Source of the DNA: Macrolepiota albuminosa
Taxonomy: Eukaryota > Basidiomycota > Agaricomycetes > Agaricales > Agaricaceae
Reading direction: 5' to 3'
DNA: 64,000 nucleotides
NCBI GenBank assembly: GCA_027475525.1
Contig: JAMWFC010000101.1
Coordinates: 257,101-321,100, forward strand
Made by a program: the position numbers and the translations under genes. Below, piece by piece: positions 1-11,698 of the stretch (position 1 is its first letter; every line of letters starts with the position of its first letter). The notes below the pieces were generated by a model. The model was not told the origin of the DNA. It searched no databases and was given only the letters and a program-made list of their open reading frames with translations.

Positions 1-127
1 TTGATTTCGGTCAAATGGGGGCTCGGTAAATTCTGGACTCAATTGCAATGACCGAGAAGATAAGATTAGGATTAGATACAGTGACGTTTGACGGATGGAG
101 ATAAAGCTGCCTTCCATTTCTGCCACC

Positions 128-2664
128 ATGCCTATTGTCCAGTTCGCACCTTTCTCCTCTCTAGTGCAGCCTTCATTCTGGCACGAACTTACGAATATCA
201 AGATCGACGTGCTTCGGCTTTCAGATGCAGCCATTCCCATCACTGGCTCATACTCAGTAGGACGATCAGTCACCGATCGGGAGTCTCGCAAGGAGATCGC
301 GTTGGGATGCAATTTAAGCGTGGGTTCAGAGTCATTTGATAAGGAATCCAAGTGGGTGTGCCGGAAATGTCACCATGTTGGGGTATTAACTCGTGTAAAG
401 GGCTGTGTCAGGATCGATTACAACATCGGGCGTGTTCAAGAATTACAACGCTATAGAAGAGTTCAAAGCTGCAGACAAGACAGCTTTATTTCATGAAGAG
501 GCAACAAAGGCATGTATCCTTCATTTCGAAATAAGCTATGCTTTAATATTCTAAGTTTAGATCTGGGACCATATAATAGCGACGCGTGACACTTCGCGTT
601 TAAACAACTTCCTCGTCATCACTTTTGCTGATCTAAAGAAATATAAATACTATTATTGGTTCGCATTCCCCGCCTTTGTATCGAAGCCAGCATGGGAGAT
701 ATCAGATGACTGGAAGAGTGCTTCTGAGGAGTTCTCTTCTGAAACTGCAAGTCTTCCCCGATCTGGTCTGTGGCCGAGCGCTAACACACTTCTAGCTCAC
801 TAAGGTTCATGAACAATTGAAAACTCGATCTACTACGCTTCCTTTCTTTCTCCTTCGCGAAGACGCGTCGATAGCTCCCGTGGAAGAATACTCTACCTTC
901 TTCGCATCAACTCCACCTTCATCTCGGACGATAGCCTTCGTTGATCCCTCAGCGAATGCTTCCAACCCTGGTTGGCCGTTACGCAACCTCCTTGCTTATC
1001 TCCGTGCACTGTACCCTGAATCAACGTCGAGCGTGCGCGTCCTTTGTTGGCGTGATGCTGAGATCCCTTCCTCGTCCTGGAAAAGTCGCTTCGGAGTTGT
1101 AGGAATCGGCAGTGCACCAACCAATAGCCATGAACGGCCAGGCGCCGTTGGATGGGAAAAGAACCCTCAAGGAAAGCTAGGACCTCGGTTGGCGGACCTA
1201 GCGCCTATGATGGATCCCGCGAGGTAATTGTGGTTATCGCCACATATCGTTAAGATTGACATGGAACTTCAGGCTCGCAGATCAGGCTGTGGATCTTAAC
1301 CTTAAGCTAATGCGTTGGCGAATATTGCCATCCTTGAATCTAGATAAGATTTCTGCAACCAGCTGTCTTCTGCTTGGTGCTGGAACACTGGGATGCTATG
1401 TGGCACGGACTTTGATGGTATATCCTCAACAGTTTTAGCGATCCCACGCTAAGCTCGTGTGGTTTACAGGGGTGGGGTGTTAGAAAGATCACGTTTGTTG
1501 ACTCTGCGCGTGTTTCCTTCTCCAATCCAGTTCGTCAGCCCCTCTTTGAGTTCGAGGACTGCCTTGAGGGTGGAAAGCCGAAAGCTGAATGTGCAGCTGT
1601 ACATCTGAAGAGAATCTTTCCTGGAATTGTGAGCCTTTCATTTGATCGTTTTTATTCCCCAGTTTTGATGTCAAAGTTAGAACTCATCTGGTGTTTCACT
1701 TTCGATACCAATGCCCGGCCATCCTGTTCCTGCATCTGAGGTCAACAAAGTAAAAGCAGATGTGGAAAAGCTTGAGGCACTCATAGACGAACACGATGCT
1801 GTTTTCCTCCTCATGGACTCCCGCGAGAGTAGGTGGCTACCTACAGTAATCAGCGCGGCGAAAGGCAAGGTAATGTATTTGCCAATGAATTGTTATTGGC
1901 GGATAGATTTAATCTATATCTACGGGACAGATTGTTATCAACGCTGCTTTGGGTTTTGATACCTTCCTCGTGATGCGCCATGGTGCTCGCGCGAGCGCTG
2001 TATCGCCTACTGGAGCCCGCTTAGGCTGTTACTATTGCAACGATATAGTCGCCCCCTCTGACGTGCGGATTTTTCTTACTTATTCTCAGGCGATCATTTG
2101 ACGCGACCTAGTCTCTGACAGATCGCACGCTAGATCAAATGTGCACAGTGACACGACCAGGGCTCGCACCAATAGCAGCGTCTACGGCCGTTGAATTGCT
2201 CGCTTCTCTACTACAGCATCCTGAAGGGTATGTGTACACATCATTAGATTGACTGATCAGTCACCAAATGGTATGCTCAGCCTCCACGCTCCTGCCCCTC
2301 CGGCCAATCAGGACCCCGCGTCGCATAGCGAAGAGAGCCAAGGCAGTGTCCTCGGAGCTGTTCCGCACCAATTACGGGGATTCCTAGCACAGTTTAGGAA
2401 CGTCCCCATTGTCGGTGCAGCGTATGACCGTTGCACTGGATGTAGTGAAATTGTAAGTTTTAATCGGTTTTTTGTTGTGATGTTGCAGAATCGACCTTCT
2501 AATTACAGGTTTTACGGGAATACGAGAAGGCCGGCTTCGAGATGATGCTAAAGGCTTTCAATGATACCAAATACCTACCTCAACTGACCGGTTTGGATAA
2601 ACTTTACGATGAGGGTGAAGAAGCGTTAGAAAAGGTTGATTGGGATGAGGATGAGGATTTCTGA
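128..2664 (+). CDS. ATG7: ATG7, E1-like autophagy activating enzyme
   Basis: E1-like enzyme of the cytosol that adenylates Atg8 and Atg12 and passes them to Atg3 and Atg10. Exons placed by splice signals and family similarity: 128-351, 401-509, 561-764, 796-1223, 1273-1417, 1470-1628, 1681-1869, 1931-2062, 2112-2227, 2281-2452, 2509-2664, about 677 aa, a normal length for the family. The N-terminal Atg7 domain starts [18 protein letters not shown]; the start was chosen because the family begins at this motif. The nucleotide-binding GAGTLGC motif lies near 1380-1400, and the catalytic Cys is codon 2142-2144 in [12 protein letters not shown]. The C-terminus is acidic (DWDEDEDF). The second intron (510-560) has a GC donor. 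The junction around 765-795 does not keep frame with any GT-AG pair I can find, so a one-base error or a real frameshift lies there; otherwise the gene is intact. Confidence 0.93.
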
Positions 2665-3514
2665 GCTAAATGCGTGTGTAATCAGAACAGAGGTATCGTG
2701 AGCTCAACTATGTCGAGTGGACCGGAGGCAAACGCGTAGCGTAAGGACTATTGCGAACGACAGGTTCAAAGAGGGAGACTTGGATAAGGCCTGTCAATTT
2801 AATGCAGAGTCACTTAATCATGAGGATTGAGTGATCTGATTGTAGTGGTAGCATGTCGAATAAAAACTACCAGGACTGGCCAGACTACATTGTAGAACCC
2901 CTGAGCCATTATTCAGATAACAGAACGACACAGGTGAAGCGCATTGAGGAAGTGGGCCACGATTTGCTAAGTACCTTCTCAAACTGGATCAGAAAATCTT
3001 CCCGCGGCTTTAACAAATTCCAAGTTTTCAATCCCGTCTCCTAAGTTCGGGTTTTCACAAGTCTCTTGGGGAATACTATAGCCTCCGGCTCTTGTTCCGG
3101 CTTCTCCGGAGAAACATATGAGCCAAGCAACCGGCCGCGTGGATACAGAATTTGTACAGATCGATCATTGATGTGACTCATCGGGATGACCTTGGGCGCT
3201 TGACGATCATATATGCCCTACATAACTGCTCAATTCTTCTTCCATGGACGTCCTGCATGAAAAGGCTCTTAACTGTTACACAGAGTTAACTCTTTCAATT
3301 ATGCATGGTCCCAGATGATCGGTCAAGTTTTCCATGTATTTGAGGGTCTCCTTTGACAAAGCAGTCACCGGACCTAACTCTCGGATCCATGCACGGGCAT
3401 TCCGTGCCGTAGCTACAAAATTGCATCGTTTATATTCTAAATGTCTCATGGAGCTAGCCAGTTCCCTCTTACCCATCTTTTTGCCCTTCTAACGGCATTT
3501 GTGCTTTCTTAAAG
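2665..3514. other. intergenic, no gene recognised
   Basis: About 850 bp between ATG7 and the first MAG gene. Only short open frames without family signals are present (for example 2853-3044 +). It presumably holds the ATG7 terminator and the MAG gene 1 promoter, but I see no clear TATA box. Confidence 0.5.
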
Positions 3515-5013
3515 ATGACTCGTACTGGGACAAGGTTGATCTTAACAAGCACGCTCGCCGCTGCCCATTTCGCATCTTTGACGACGGCTTTCACTCCGTT
3601 GGTTGATAAGCGCTTCTCCTACCCGGATGGAATGGTCAGCCTGCATTCCTCTCGGTTCTATCAGCATCCTGACCGTGGATGGCAAGCCATTCAAAGCTGA
3701 TACAGATGTCGGAGAGCGCGGTGGACAGATCGGATTTAATCGTTGTAATGCCAGTACTGAAGGCCAATCATCGCTCTGTCAAACGTCATTTCTGAACTCT
3801 GTCGACGGTACGATCTTTGTCTCTTGTCATCTCATGTTATTCAATGGCATGAATGCGATCAGACTTTTGCTTGTGGGCCCCCCCAAATCCAAATTCATCC
3901 GTCGGCGACGTCGAAGGCGAAATGGTTGCATGGTGCACAAAACCCGGTCGTGGAACACGCGTCATTCCATCAGGCGCTATAACAGGGGTTCAATTCACCA
4001 AGACGCCCGATTATGTCCAGGTTGTTGGCTTCATCGATCAAACCAAGATTAACATTGCTGCCGGTGACTCGGGAGGAGAGATGGATCCACATGGTGCCGA
4101 CCTCGTATGTTCAATTTGGTAAACAGCCACCATCCCCATACGCTGAAAAAACGATCTTCAGCGTGGAAACCCTCTTGGTGGTCTAGTTTATTCAACTGCC
4201 TACACGAGCAATAAGAATAAGTATGTACAGGTCATTGAGTGGCACAAGTACGCAAATTTGTTTGAGCACCAAGTATACGTTCTCACTTTTTCTAAAACCA
4301 GTTTTATGGGCTCCAATACCTTCTGCTTCAAAGCTTGCGATCCCTCGCGACCCAACGCGGCGAACTACTGCCAGCACATTTACGATCGCATCGGCTGCGA
4401 ATACAATGCCCCTTCGAATGCAAAGGACGGTGTCTTCGAATCATGCAAGGGTGACAATCAAGACTTCCCTGGTATTTTCACAGACGCCCAAGGCAAGGTA
4501 CAGACATACACTCAGCCTCCAGAGAGCCTCGGCGACATCACGAGTATACCCTATGTCGCTCGTGTCCCGGCTAGCTCCGATTGTGTGCAATTTCAGAGCG
4601 CTGCGCTTTTCGCCGGAAGCGTGAGCCCTGGATCTGGAAGTTCTTCAAGTTCTTCACAGGGCAGAGTTTCGGCCACTACAACGACGACAGCAAGCTCGAG
4701 CGTCGTGACTGACTCAGCCGGTAGTAGCAGTCGTGCTTCTAGCGCTTCTAGCGGCAGCGAAAATTTCGGTGGCCCTAGCGTGACTACCATTGTCGTCCCC
4801 GAGACTTCCAGTATCGTCTCCTCGACGATGACAGCAACAGTCTCGCCGAGTACAATCACTAGTCCACCTGTGATTACAACGACTGCTCTTGTGACTTCAT
4901 CAGTGGCCCTAGGAGCATCCCCGCAAACGACGAATGCTGCCCAATGGGGTGTGGAAGGTGTCTCGCCGTTCGCGCTTGGTTTATATGCGGTTCTTGGTGC
5001 TTTCGTCTTGTAG
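3515..5013 (+). CDS. MAG-like secreted glycoprotein 1 (GPI-anchor type)
   Basis: Secreted basidiomycete protein of the family annotated as macrophage activating glycoprotein; its biochemical role is not known to me. Five exons: 3515-3634, 3687-3807, 3863-4104, 4162-4247, 4302-5013; 426 aa, in frame throughout. It has an N-terminal signal peptide (about residues 1-25), then a Cys-rich core with DFCLWAPPNPN, EGEMVAWCTKPGRGTR, DPHGADL and CFKACDPSRPNAA, then a Ser/Thr-rich tail of about 130 residues expected to be O-glycosylated, and a final hydrophobic segment (SPFALGLYAVLGAFVL) fitting a GPI signal. The four intron positions are the same in the two paralogues in this window. Its 3' part was copied to about 9,275, where it is now a relic. 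The family name rests on recognition, so the function is uncertain; secretion is well supported. Confidence 0.85.
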
Positions 5014-5302
5014 GATCTCTATCGAATCTTCAGTATTACTCCGATAACTGTTGATCATCTCGGACTTTGGGACTAATTAATTCACATTACTCTTCAGTTA
5101 ATCTATTGTCGGCAGACTTTGTTTGTAGACGGGATTTCTCGGACATTTCTTTATTCTCTCGGACATTTGGACTATTCCATGTTACTCTTCAACTCTGTGT
5201 TACTCTTCACTTAATATATTGTCGACAGGCTTATTTTTCCAAATATATCTACGACGTGGCACGATAACGAGTTACAAAGTAGCTCACCGACTTATAGACA
5301 AA

Positions 5303-7005
5303 CTACACACTATCAGCTTGGCATATCCACGACTCCCCATTCCAAACACTCTTCTGCGGATATCGACAATGTACCCGTTCCTCCCCCTTTTGAGATATTC
5401 CAATCACATTGTCCGGAGGCACGTCCCCCTCGACCCAATCTACCATAGCGAGCAACACATTGTGTGTTGAATCATTCACCACGTTGGATTCTGTGTACAT
5501 TTGACCAAAATTACTGGCACCAATTCCATTCATGCAGTGAGACATTCCGGGAATGAGGAAGAGGCGGTAGAACGAATCGAGGGAGGGCATGTTTAAGGTT
5601 CGGGAGATAAGATTGTAGAATCGCTTGGAGTTGCCCGATGGAATGACCTTCGATGACAAAGTTAATCGAGCGGTTCATCAAAACATGTTGTTACGCGTAC
5701 CCCATCCTGCCGGCCATGGTATGTGAGGAATTTACCGCCTCTGTCCCTGAACCTAGAGAAGTCACCATCAAAAGTTGAGATTCCGCCAGGGTTTATGCTG
5801 TTTGCGAGGGCTATATCCGCGAGAGAAAAATTGCTGAAGTCATAATTTGAGTCATTGAATATAGCATATTGGAACCAGCTCTAGCCACTGGATAAGTAAT
5901 AAACATTATGAATCTGATTAAAACATACGGACACTGGAAAGCGGATTAATTATTCCAGTCAGAGATACCATGGACAAGATGTCGGCTTCGCTTCCAGGAT
6001 CGGGACGAGGGTATAATAGCTGTCCCTCCGTACCGAAGAGAGGCTGATGTATCTTGCGCAAAGTTTCTACTTGAACACTCGAAAGACAAAAAATTGTAGT
6101 TTCCCCACTGCACAGGAGGGCTTCAGGGCGGAAATCGCAGGCGTCAGGCTCGGTAATAATCCCGTCTTTCACGCCATCGAGTTCGTCGCACTGCTCAAAG
6201 ATCTCCCTTGCAATGACTATCCAGAGATAGAAAGGGATGCGGTTTGGACTCGTCCAGGCGTGCGGCGCGCCAAGATAACGCCCCACCATCACACCCAAAC
6301 CAAGGAAATGGTTCCAATCTGTCGCTGGAGCACCAGCTACAATGCCGTCAAAATCTTCAGGATACTTCAACGCTGCCTGTGTTCCCTGTCGACCACCAGT
6401 GGAGCATCCAAGATAGTAAGACTTTTGGTGGGGACATCCGTAATATGCTTCGACTATCTGCTTGCCAATTACTGTTTGGACGTGAATTGCGCGAAAAGCG
6501 AAGTCGTTGATGACTTCAGGGTTGTTTAGGAATGCTCGACCATCCAATTCTATAGCATCGTGCCCGTCGTTCGAGCCGATTGTTGCAAAATGAAGTGAGG
6601 CTCCGTAATCCAAGTTCCTATAATCAATACCTAGGGTTGTGTAAAACGTCGCCGTCAACAGAGGAGGGAAAGGAGATATTTACATCCTCCGAGGCCACCG
6701 TTGCCAACGGTAAGATATCGTCTGTACCAAGTATCTGGTAACCATGCTTCTGCATACACGGCCGACGTTGAAGTTGTATTTATGACAAATTGAACGCGAC
6801 AAATCGGGGATGAAACAAGAGCCTGAGAGTGTTTTTGACATACACCCATGGACGTGATGTTCACTGGACCAGAGACATGCGATGCAGAGATAATCGTTGT
6901 GTTCTCCAGTTTCAGTCCTGATCCTAGGGCGGTACAGGCATCACGAGGAAGGCCACGAGCCAAGAGAGCAAAAAGTGGGAAAAGGTGGTGTGAACGAAAT
7001 AGCAT
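5303..7005 (-). CDS. tannase/feruloyl esterase family secreted hydrolase 1
   Basis: Secreted ester hydrolase of the tannase/feruloyl esterase family, which releases gallic or hydroxycinnamic acids from plant esters outside the cell. Exons on the minus strand: 7005-6684, 6630-5933, 5880-5701, 5647-5303; 514 aa, in frame. It has an N-terminal signal peptide (MLFRSHHLFPLFALLARG), the nucleophile motif GCSTGGRQG, and the C-terminal His motif GMSHCMNG, where Cys residues next to Ser and His fit the CS-D-HC arrangement of the family. The start at 7005 was preferred to the in-frame ATG at 7020 because the paralogue shares it and it opens the signal peptide. It converges with MAG gene 1, only 289 bp away. 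Whether the substrate is a tannin or a feruloyl ester cannot be told. It is a close paralogue of 9997-11698. Confidence 0.88.
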
Positions 7006-7072
7006 TGTCACCTCGTTCAAACCAATGCTTGACTGCTGGTGTGCAAGTGTATGGGAAGTGAAGGATCTTCCG

Positions 7073-7080
7073 ATATATAA
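7073..7080 (-). promoter_or_regulatory. TATA-like box of tannase 1
   Basis: An A/T run (TTATATAT on the minus strand) about 70 bp upstream of the tannase 1 start codon, a usual spacing for a fungal TATA element. Confidence 0.45.
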
Positions 7081-9274
7081 AGAACTTCATGGATCTTACT
7101 GCCTTCTTTTAATAGTTTGCTACTTTCCCCATGCAGATTCATCACGACCAGCGTCCAGTACTCCTATCTTCTCAAAATTCTTTGCGGCTGTTTGCTCCCT
7201 GGTGTAACTTTTCCTGTCCTTACAAAGTCCTTCTCGAAGGCTTCCAGTAGTAGCCTGATATGGTTTGAATCGATACCAAGATGAAGGTCAAACTTTGTAG
7301 CCTGCTTAGGTAGTATCCATGCCCTGGGAGTGCTGTCGTTTCGCGGTGTATGCAAGGTGATGTCAGGTCGATGGGAGTGTTAGATCAAGCACTGGGTATG
7401 GCCCTCGGCGCAGGCTCCAGAGTTGACGGGGAGTCGGTGGGTCACAAACTATGAGAGGGCTCTACCTGATGGATAAGGCTCCGCTTGTCGACCGAGTTAA
7501 AAACCAGAGAGGCTCCCCCTGTTCCTTATCCGCAAAGCGGATCTCAAGGAGAAATTTTGTCAAGTCTAAGTCCAAAAGTTGCAGATTTAAATTAAAAAGG
7601 CAGGCTAAAACTTTAAACGTTTCCTGAACAAGATTCTGAACGCTGTAGGTCTTATTAAATCCATTTGAGTCTTCCATTGCAGCCATAAAATTGTTAAACT
7701 TACGCATCGAAGTTGTACATGCTTGATAGGTCAGAAATTTATATCGTTGGAGCTTAGTAACTGGAGTCATCTCGATACCTCCCGTCATGCAAAACGAGGC
7801 AAAATCGAAGGAAGTTTGCAACCTTAAAATTCTGTAGGGCGACTCCAACTTTCCTCATGGAAGCAAGCAAGACAATCTGCACGTCAACGATTGATGCCAT
7901 GAATGCAAAGCTTCAAGTACTGGCCACACTGGGCCGTTCAGTCGATATGGTTAGGATCTCTGGAGAATTGATGTTGGCTATAAACTCCATTCCGTGGTGC
8001 TCTTTCACGAGCCAAAGCACTGGATGATTCGACTGGAATACTCTAGAGATTTGAGTCCAGATGGAAAGTCATCTAAATAGTTTCAGTACATACCTATTTT
8101 ATGTTAGTTCAGCATACGTTACTCACGCAAAAAAAAGATATAAAAGTTTTTTTTGGCCATACGTTGTCCGTTATTGCATATTTGAGGCATGAAAGATTGA
8201 GCATTTAGGTAAAATTTGGGGATATTCCGGACAAGTATTAGGAGGAACTTCCCAGATCCTACCAAATCACGCTTTACAAAACGAGTTTCTGTTTGTCAAA
8301 CAAGCGGGAAGCACGTGTACAGTAGTTTGAGTCACTCCTTTGTAAGTTTGCAGGGAGGAGGAACGGAAGGAATGCGAGACACGTTTTGGGATGAGTGTCA
8401 CAGTCACGCTCCTTGATACATCTCTACTGTACGTGTTAGAGATTTCGAATAACTTTGACTTCGTGTTTCCTTCATGATTTCTCCTGGTTCATCGGATGCC
8501 TTGCCCGCTGTGGCCGGGGGGCGGATGACCTCGTACGAGATCTCGGTTTCCTTCCTCTGCCGTTCCTGGCGAGGAAATCGCTGATCATCAGTCGTTCTTT
8601 ACGGCGAATGAACAAGGCGACCTCCATTAGCACTCTGAGACCGTATCTGGAGACGACCCTGAGCGCGAAAGTGCCATACCGTTGTGTTCTGATGCATATA
8701 CTACCGGTTCGGCTTCGATTACTCACCCTGATGCCTTTCCTGGTCCGAGCCAACACGTTCGGGCGGATCTCCTGCCTGTTGCCCCTTGTGAAGTTGGCGA
8801 TCAACGGAATTTCCACATCTCTGCTCCTCGGACCTTGTTGTCGGTCCCGCAGACTTTACGCCTTTCCTCCACTATTCTCCTCAGGATATCCCAGCCTATC
8901 CGAACGATGATGTTTTCCCCAGTTCGAACACTGCCGGTATCGCCTTCCATAGTCACTCTTCCTCAGACACCCTCCTGCCCCTCCATTGCAACCAATATTC
9001 CCCAGAGTTTTCCTACACAAAATGTTCCTTCCATTCCTATTCCTACCGTTGATTCTCTTTTACAAGGAATCAATCATTTTGACGCCCACCCTGTCTCTGG
9101 GCCTACAATACCTTCTACTTCCGCAGCTCCATTACCTTCCAGGTTGCCAATATTTTCTACTTCTGGGGCTACATTCTCTCCAAATTCCGAGACACACTTT
9201 CCCTTACCTCTTAAGTACCTTCACAATCACCCACCTCTGGAAGAAAATCTTACGCGGCGTTGAATTCAAAGCTG
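7081..9274. other. intergenic with unassigned open frames
   Basis: About 2.2 kb without a recognised gene. A 128-codon minus-strand frame (7462-7848) and a Pro/Ser-rich plus-strand frame (8682-9263, 193 codons) are open, but neither shows a family signal. The second stops where the MAG relic begins and may be a broken gene. The short minus-strand frame at 7164-7355 shares the motif GIDSNHIR with one at 11858-12106, in line with the segmental duplication. Confidence 0.4.
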
Positions 9275-9850
9275 TCACCAAGAGCTTCAGCGACATCATA
9301 TATATCGCTTTTGAATTATCAGCGCTGCGCTTTTTACTGAAAGCGTCAGCCCTAGATCTAAAAGTTCTTCAAATTCTTTGGCAAGGTTCCGGTCACTAAA
9401 ACAACGATAGCAAGCTCGAACATCGTGAGCAGTAGCAGCGACAATCTCAGAGGCCCTAGCGTGACGAGTGCTATCATCTCCTCGATGAAGAGATCAATTA
9501 TAGCAAGAGTATGCCGTGATTGCCAATTCTAACATGATATCACAGTGGATTTTATTCAAGACCAATGACGATAAAATGAAAAAATAAAATCATAATTTTT
9601 CCTTCTGCCATTGGTCTGAGTTTAGTGTAAATAGAATCAAGATACAATGATTCTTTTATTAGAAGAGTTTTCGGCCAATTTTCGCAGTGCAACAGGCTCA
9701 TTTGAGTAGAATCACCTTAAATTACAACTACTCTTGTGCCTTCATCAGTGGCCACAGGAGCATCATCGCAAAAGACAAATGCGACCGGAATGTGTCTCGC
9801 CGGTTGTACTTGGTTTCTACGCAGTCCTTGATGCTTTTGTCTTCTAGAAC
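9275..9850 (+). pseudogene. MAG gene relic (3' part only)
   Basis: Sequence matching the 3' exon of MAG gene 1 (about 4,545-5,013): the end of the core domain near 9275-9340, the Ser/Thr-rich tail near 9340-9490, and the GPI-signal end near 9717-9847. Frames are broken by indels and stops, and about 200 bp of unrelated AT-rich DNA (about 9500-9716) sits inside. Its 5' exons are missing. It lies in the same convergent position to tannase 2 as MAG gene 1 does to tannase 1. Confidence 0.75.
9559..9617. repeat. small inverted repeat inside the MAG relic insert
   Basis: AGACCAATG at 9559-9567 and its perfect reverse complement CATTGGTCT at 9609-9617 enclose AT-rich DNA within the sequence that interrupts the MAG relic. 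It could be a very small terminal-inverted-repeat insertion or chance. Confidence 0.35.
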
Positions 9851-9996
9851 CTCAAATTTCCGGTATTCCTCGGGCAATTCTCGGACATTGGGACTTTTGT
9901 TGTATTGTCGACAGGCTAATTTTTAGCATATATTCGCGACGTGGTGCAATAACGAGTTAAAAGGTAGCTAAACGCTCTCCTCACTTGATGAACAGA

Positions 9997-11698
9997 CTAC
10001 ACATTATAATCTTGACATATCCATGACTCCCCATTCCAAACACTCTTCTGCGGATATCGACAATGAAGCCGTTGTTCCCCTTGGAGAGATATTCCAATCA
10101 CGTTGTCCGGAGACACGTCTCCCTCGACCCAATCTACCATAGCGAGCAACACATTGTGCGTAGAAGCATTCACCACGTTCGACGCAATGGACAGTTGACC
10201 AAAAATACTGGCACCAGGTCCGTTAATGCAGTGATACATTCCGGGAATGAGGAAGAGGCGGTAGAATGAATCAAGGGAGGTCATGTTTAAGGTTCGTGAG
10301 ATAAGATTATAGAATCGTTTGGAGTTGCCCGATGGAATGAGCTTCAAATGACAAAGTCAATCGAGTATTAAAAAACGCATATAAATCATGTTATTACACG
10401 TACCCCATCCTGCCGGCCGTGGTACGTGAGGAATTTACCACCTCTGTCCCTGAAGCTAGAGAAGTCACCATCAAAAGTTGATATTCCGCCAGGGTTGATG
10501 CTGTCTGCGAGGGCTATATCTACAAGGGAAAAGTTGCTGAAGTCGTAACTTGAATCGTTGAAGATAGTGTTTCGGAACCATTCCTAGCCACTTAATAAGT
10601 GATAGAAATCATGATTCTGTAAAGATACAGACACTGGAAAGAGGATAGACTGTTCCACTCAGGACTGCCTGGCTATTAGGGTCAGCTTCGCAACCAGGAT
10701 CAGGACGAGGGTATAATAGCTGTCCCTCTGTACCAAAGAGAGGCTGGTAGAACTTGCGCAAAGTTTCTACTTGAACACTCGAAAGACAAGCAGTTGTATT
10801 TCCCCCACTGCACAGGAGGGCTTCAGGACGGAAATCGCAGGCGTCAGGCTCCGTAATAATTCCGTCTTTCAAGCCATCGAGTGCGTCGCACTGTTTGAGG
10901 ACCTCCGTTGCAACGACTTCCAAGAGAGCGGGAGGGATAAAGCTTGGACTCGTGCTTGCACCGACATAACGCCACAACATCACACCCAAACCAAGGAGAT
11001 GGTTCCAATCGGTCGGCGGAGCACCAGCTACGATGCCATCGAAATCTTCAGGATACTTCAGCGCTGCCTGTGTTCCTTGTCGACCACCGGTGGAACATCC
11101 AAGATAGTAAGACTTTTGGTGGGGAGATCCGTAATATGCTTCGACTATCTGCTTGCCAATTACTGTTTGGACGTGAATTGCACGAAAAGCGAAGTCGTTG
11201 ATGACTTCAGGGTTGTTTAAGAATGCTTGGCCTTCGTATGGCGTACCGTCGTGTCCATTGTTGGAGCCGATTGTTGCAAAGTGAAGTGAGGCTCCGTAAT
11301 CCAAGTTATAATAATCGATACCTAGGGTTGCATAAACGTCGCAGTCGACAGAGAAGAGATAGGAGATATTTACATCCTCCGAGGCCACCATTTCCAACGG
11401 TAAGATATCGTCCGTACCAAGTATCTGGTAACCATGCTTCTGCATACACGGCCGACGTTGAAGTTGTATTTATGACAAATTGAACGCGACAAATCGGGGA
11501 TGAAACAAGAGCTTGAGAGTTTTCTTCACATACACCCATGGATGTGATATTCACTGGACCAGAGACACGCGATGCAGAGATAATCGTCGTATTATCCAGT
11601 TTCAGTCCTGATCCTAAGGCGGTACAGGCATCACGGGGAAGACCACGAGCCAAGAGAGCAAAAAGTAATGGGAAAAGGTACTGTGGGCGCAGTAGCAT
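9997..11698 (-). CDS. tannase/feruloyl esterase family secreted hydrolase 2
   Basis: Paralogue of the gene at 5303-7005, with the same exon plan: 11698-11374, 11321-10633, 10583-10404, 10341-9997; 512 aa, in frame. It has a signal peptide (MLLRPQYLFPLLFALLARG), the nucleophile motif GCSTGGRQG and the His/Cys motif GMYHCINGP. All three introns sit at the same codons and phases as in copy 1, so the copies arose by duplication after the introns. Catalytic Ser and His are kept, so both may be active. Differences cluster in the middle, around the segment before EPDACDF, and in the end of exon 2, which could change substrate choice (inference). Confidence 0.88.

Larger units (their letters stand above)
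4545..7280. repeat. segmental duplication, copy A (MAG 3' end plus tannase)
   Basis: This block of about 2.7 kb matches 9,275-11,992 in order and orientation: the 3' part of a MAG gene on the + strand, then a convergent tannase gene and its upstream region. Clear matches run from the CTCGGCGACATCA region of MAG gene 1 to the shared TGATATGGTTTGAATCGAT upstream of the tannase. Boundaries are approximate. Copy A keeps an intact MAG gene and copy B does not. Confidence 0.8.

Noticed and set aside
8455..8910. 151-codon plus-strand and 114-codon minus-strand frames
   Set aside because: They overlap on opposite strands and neither has a domain; likely chance openness in GC-rich DNA.
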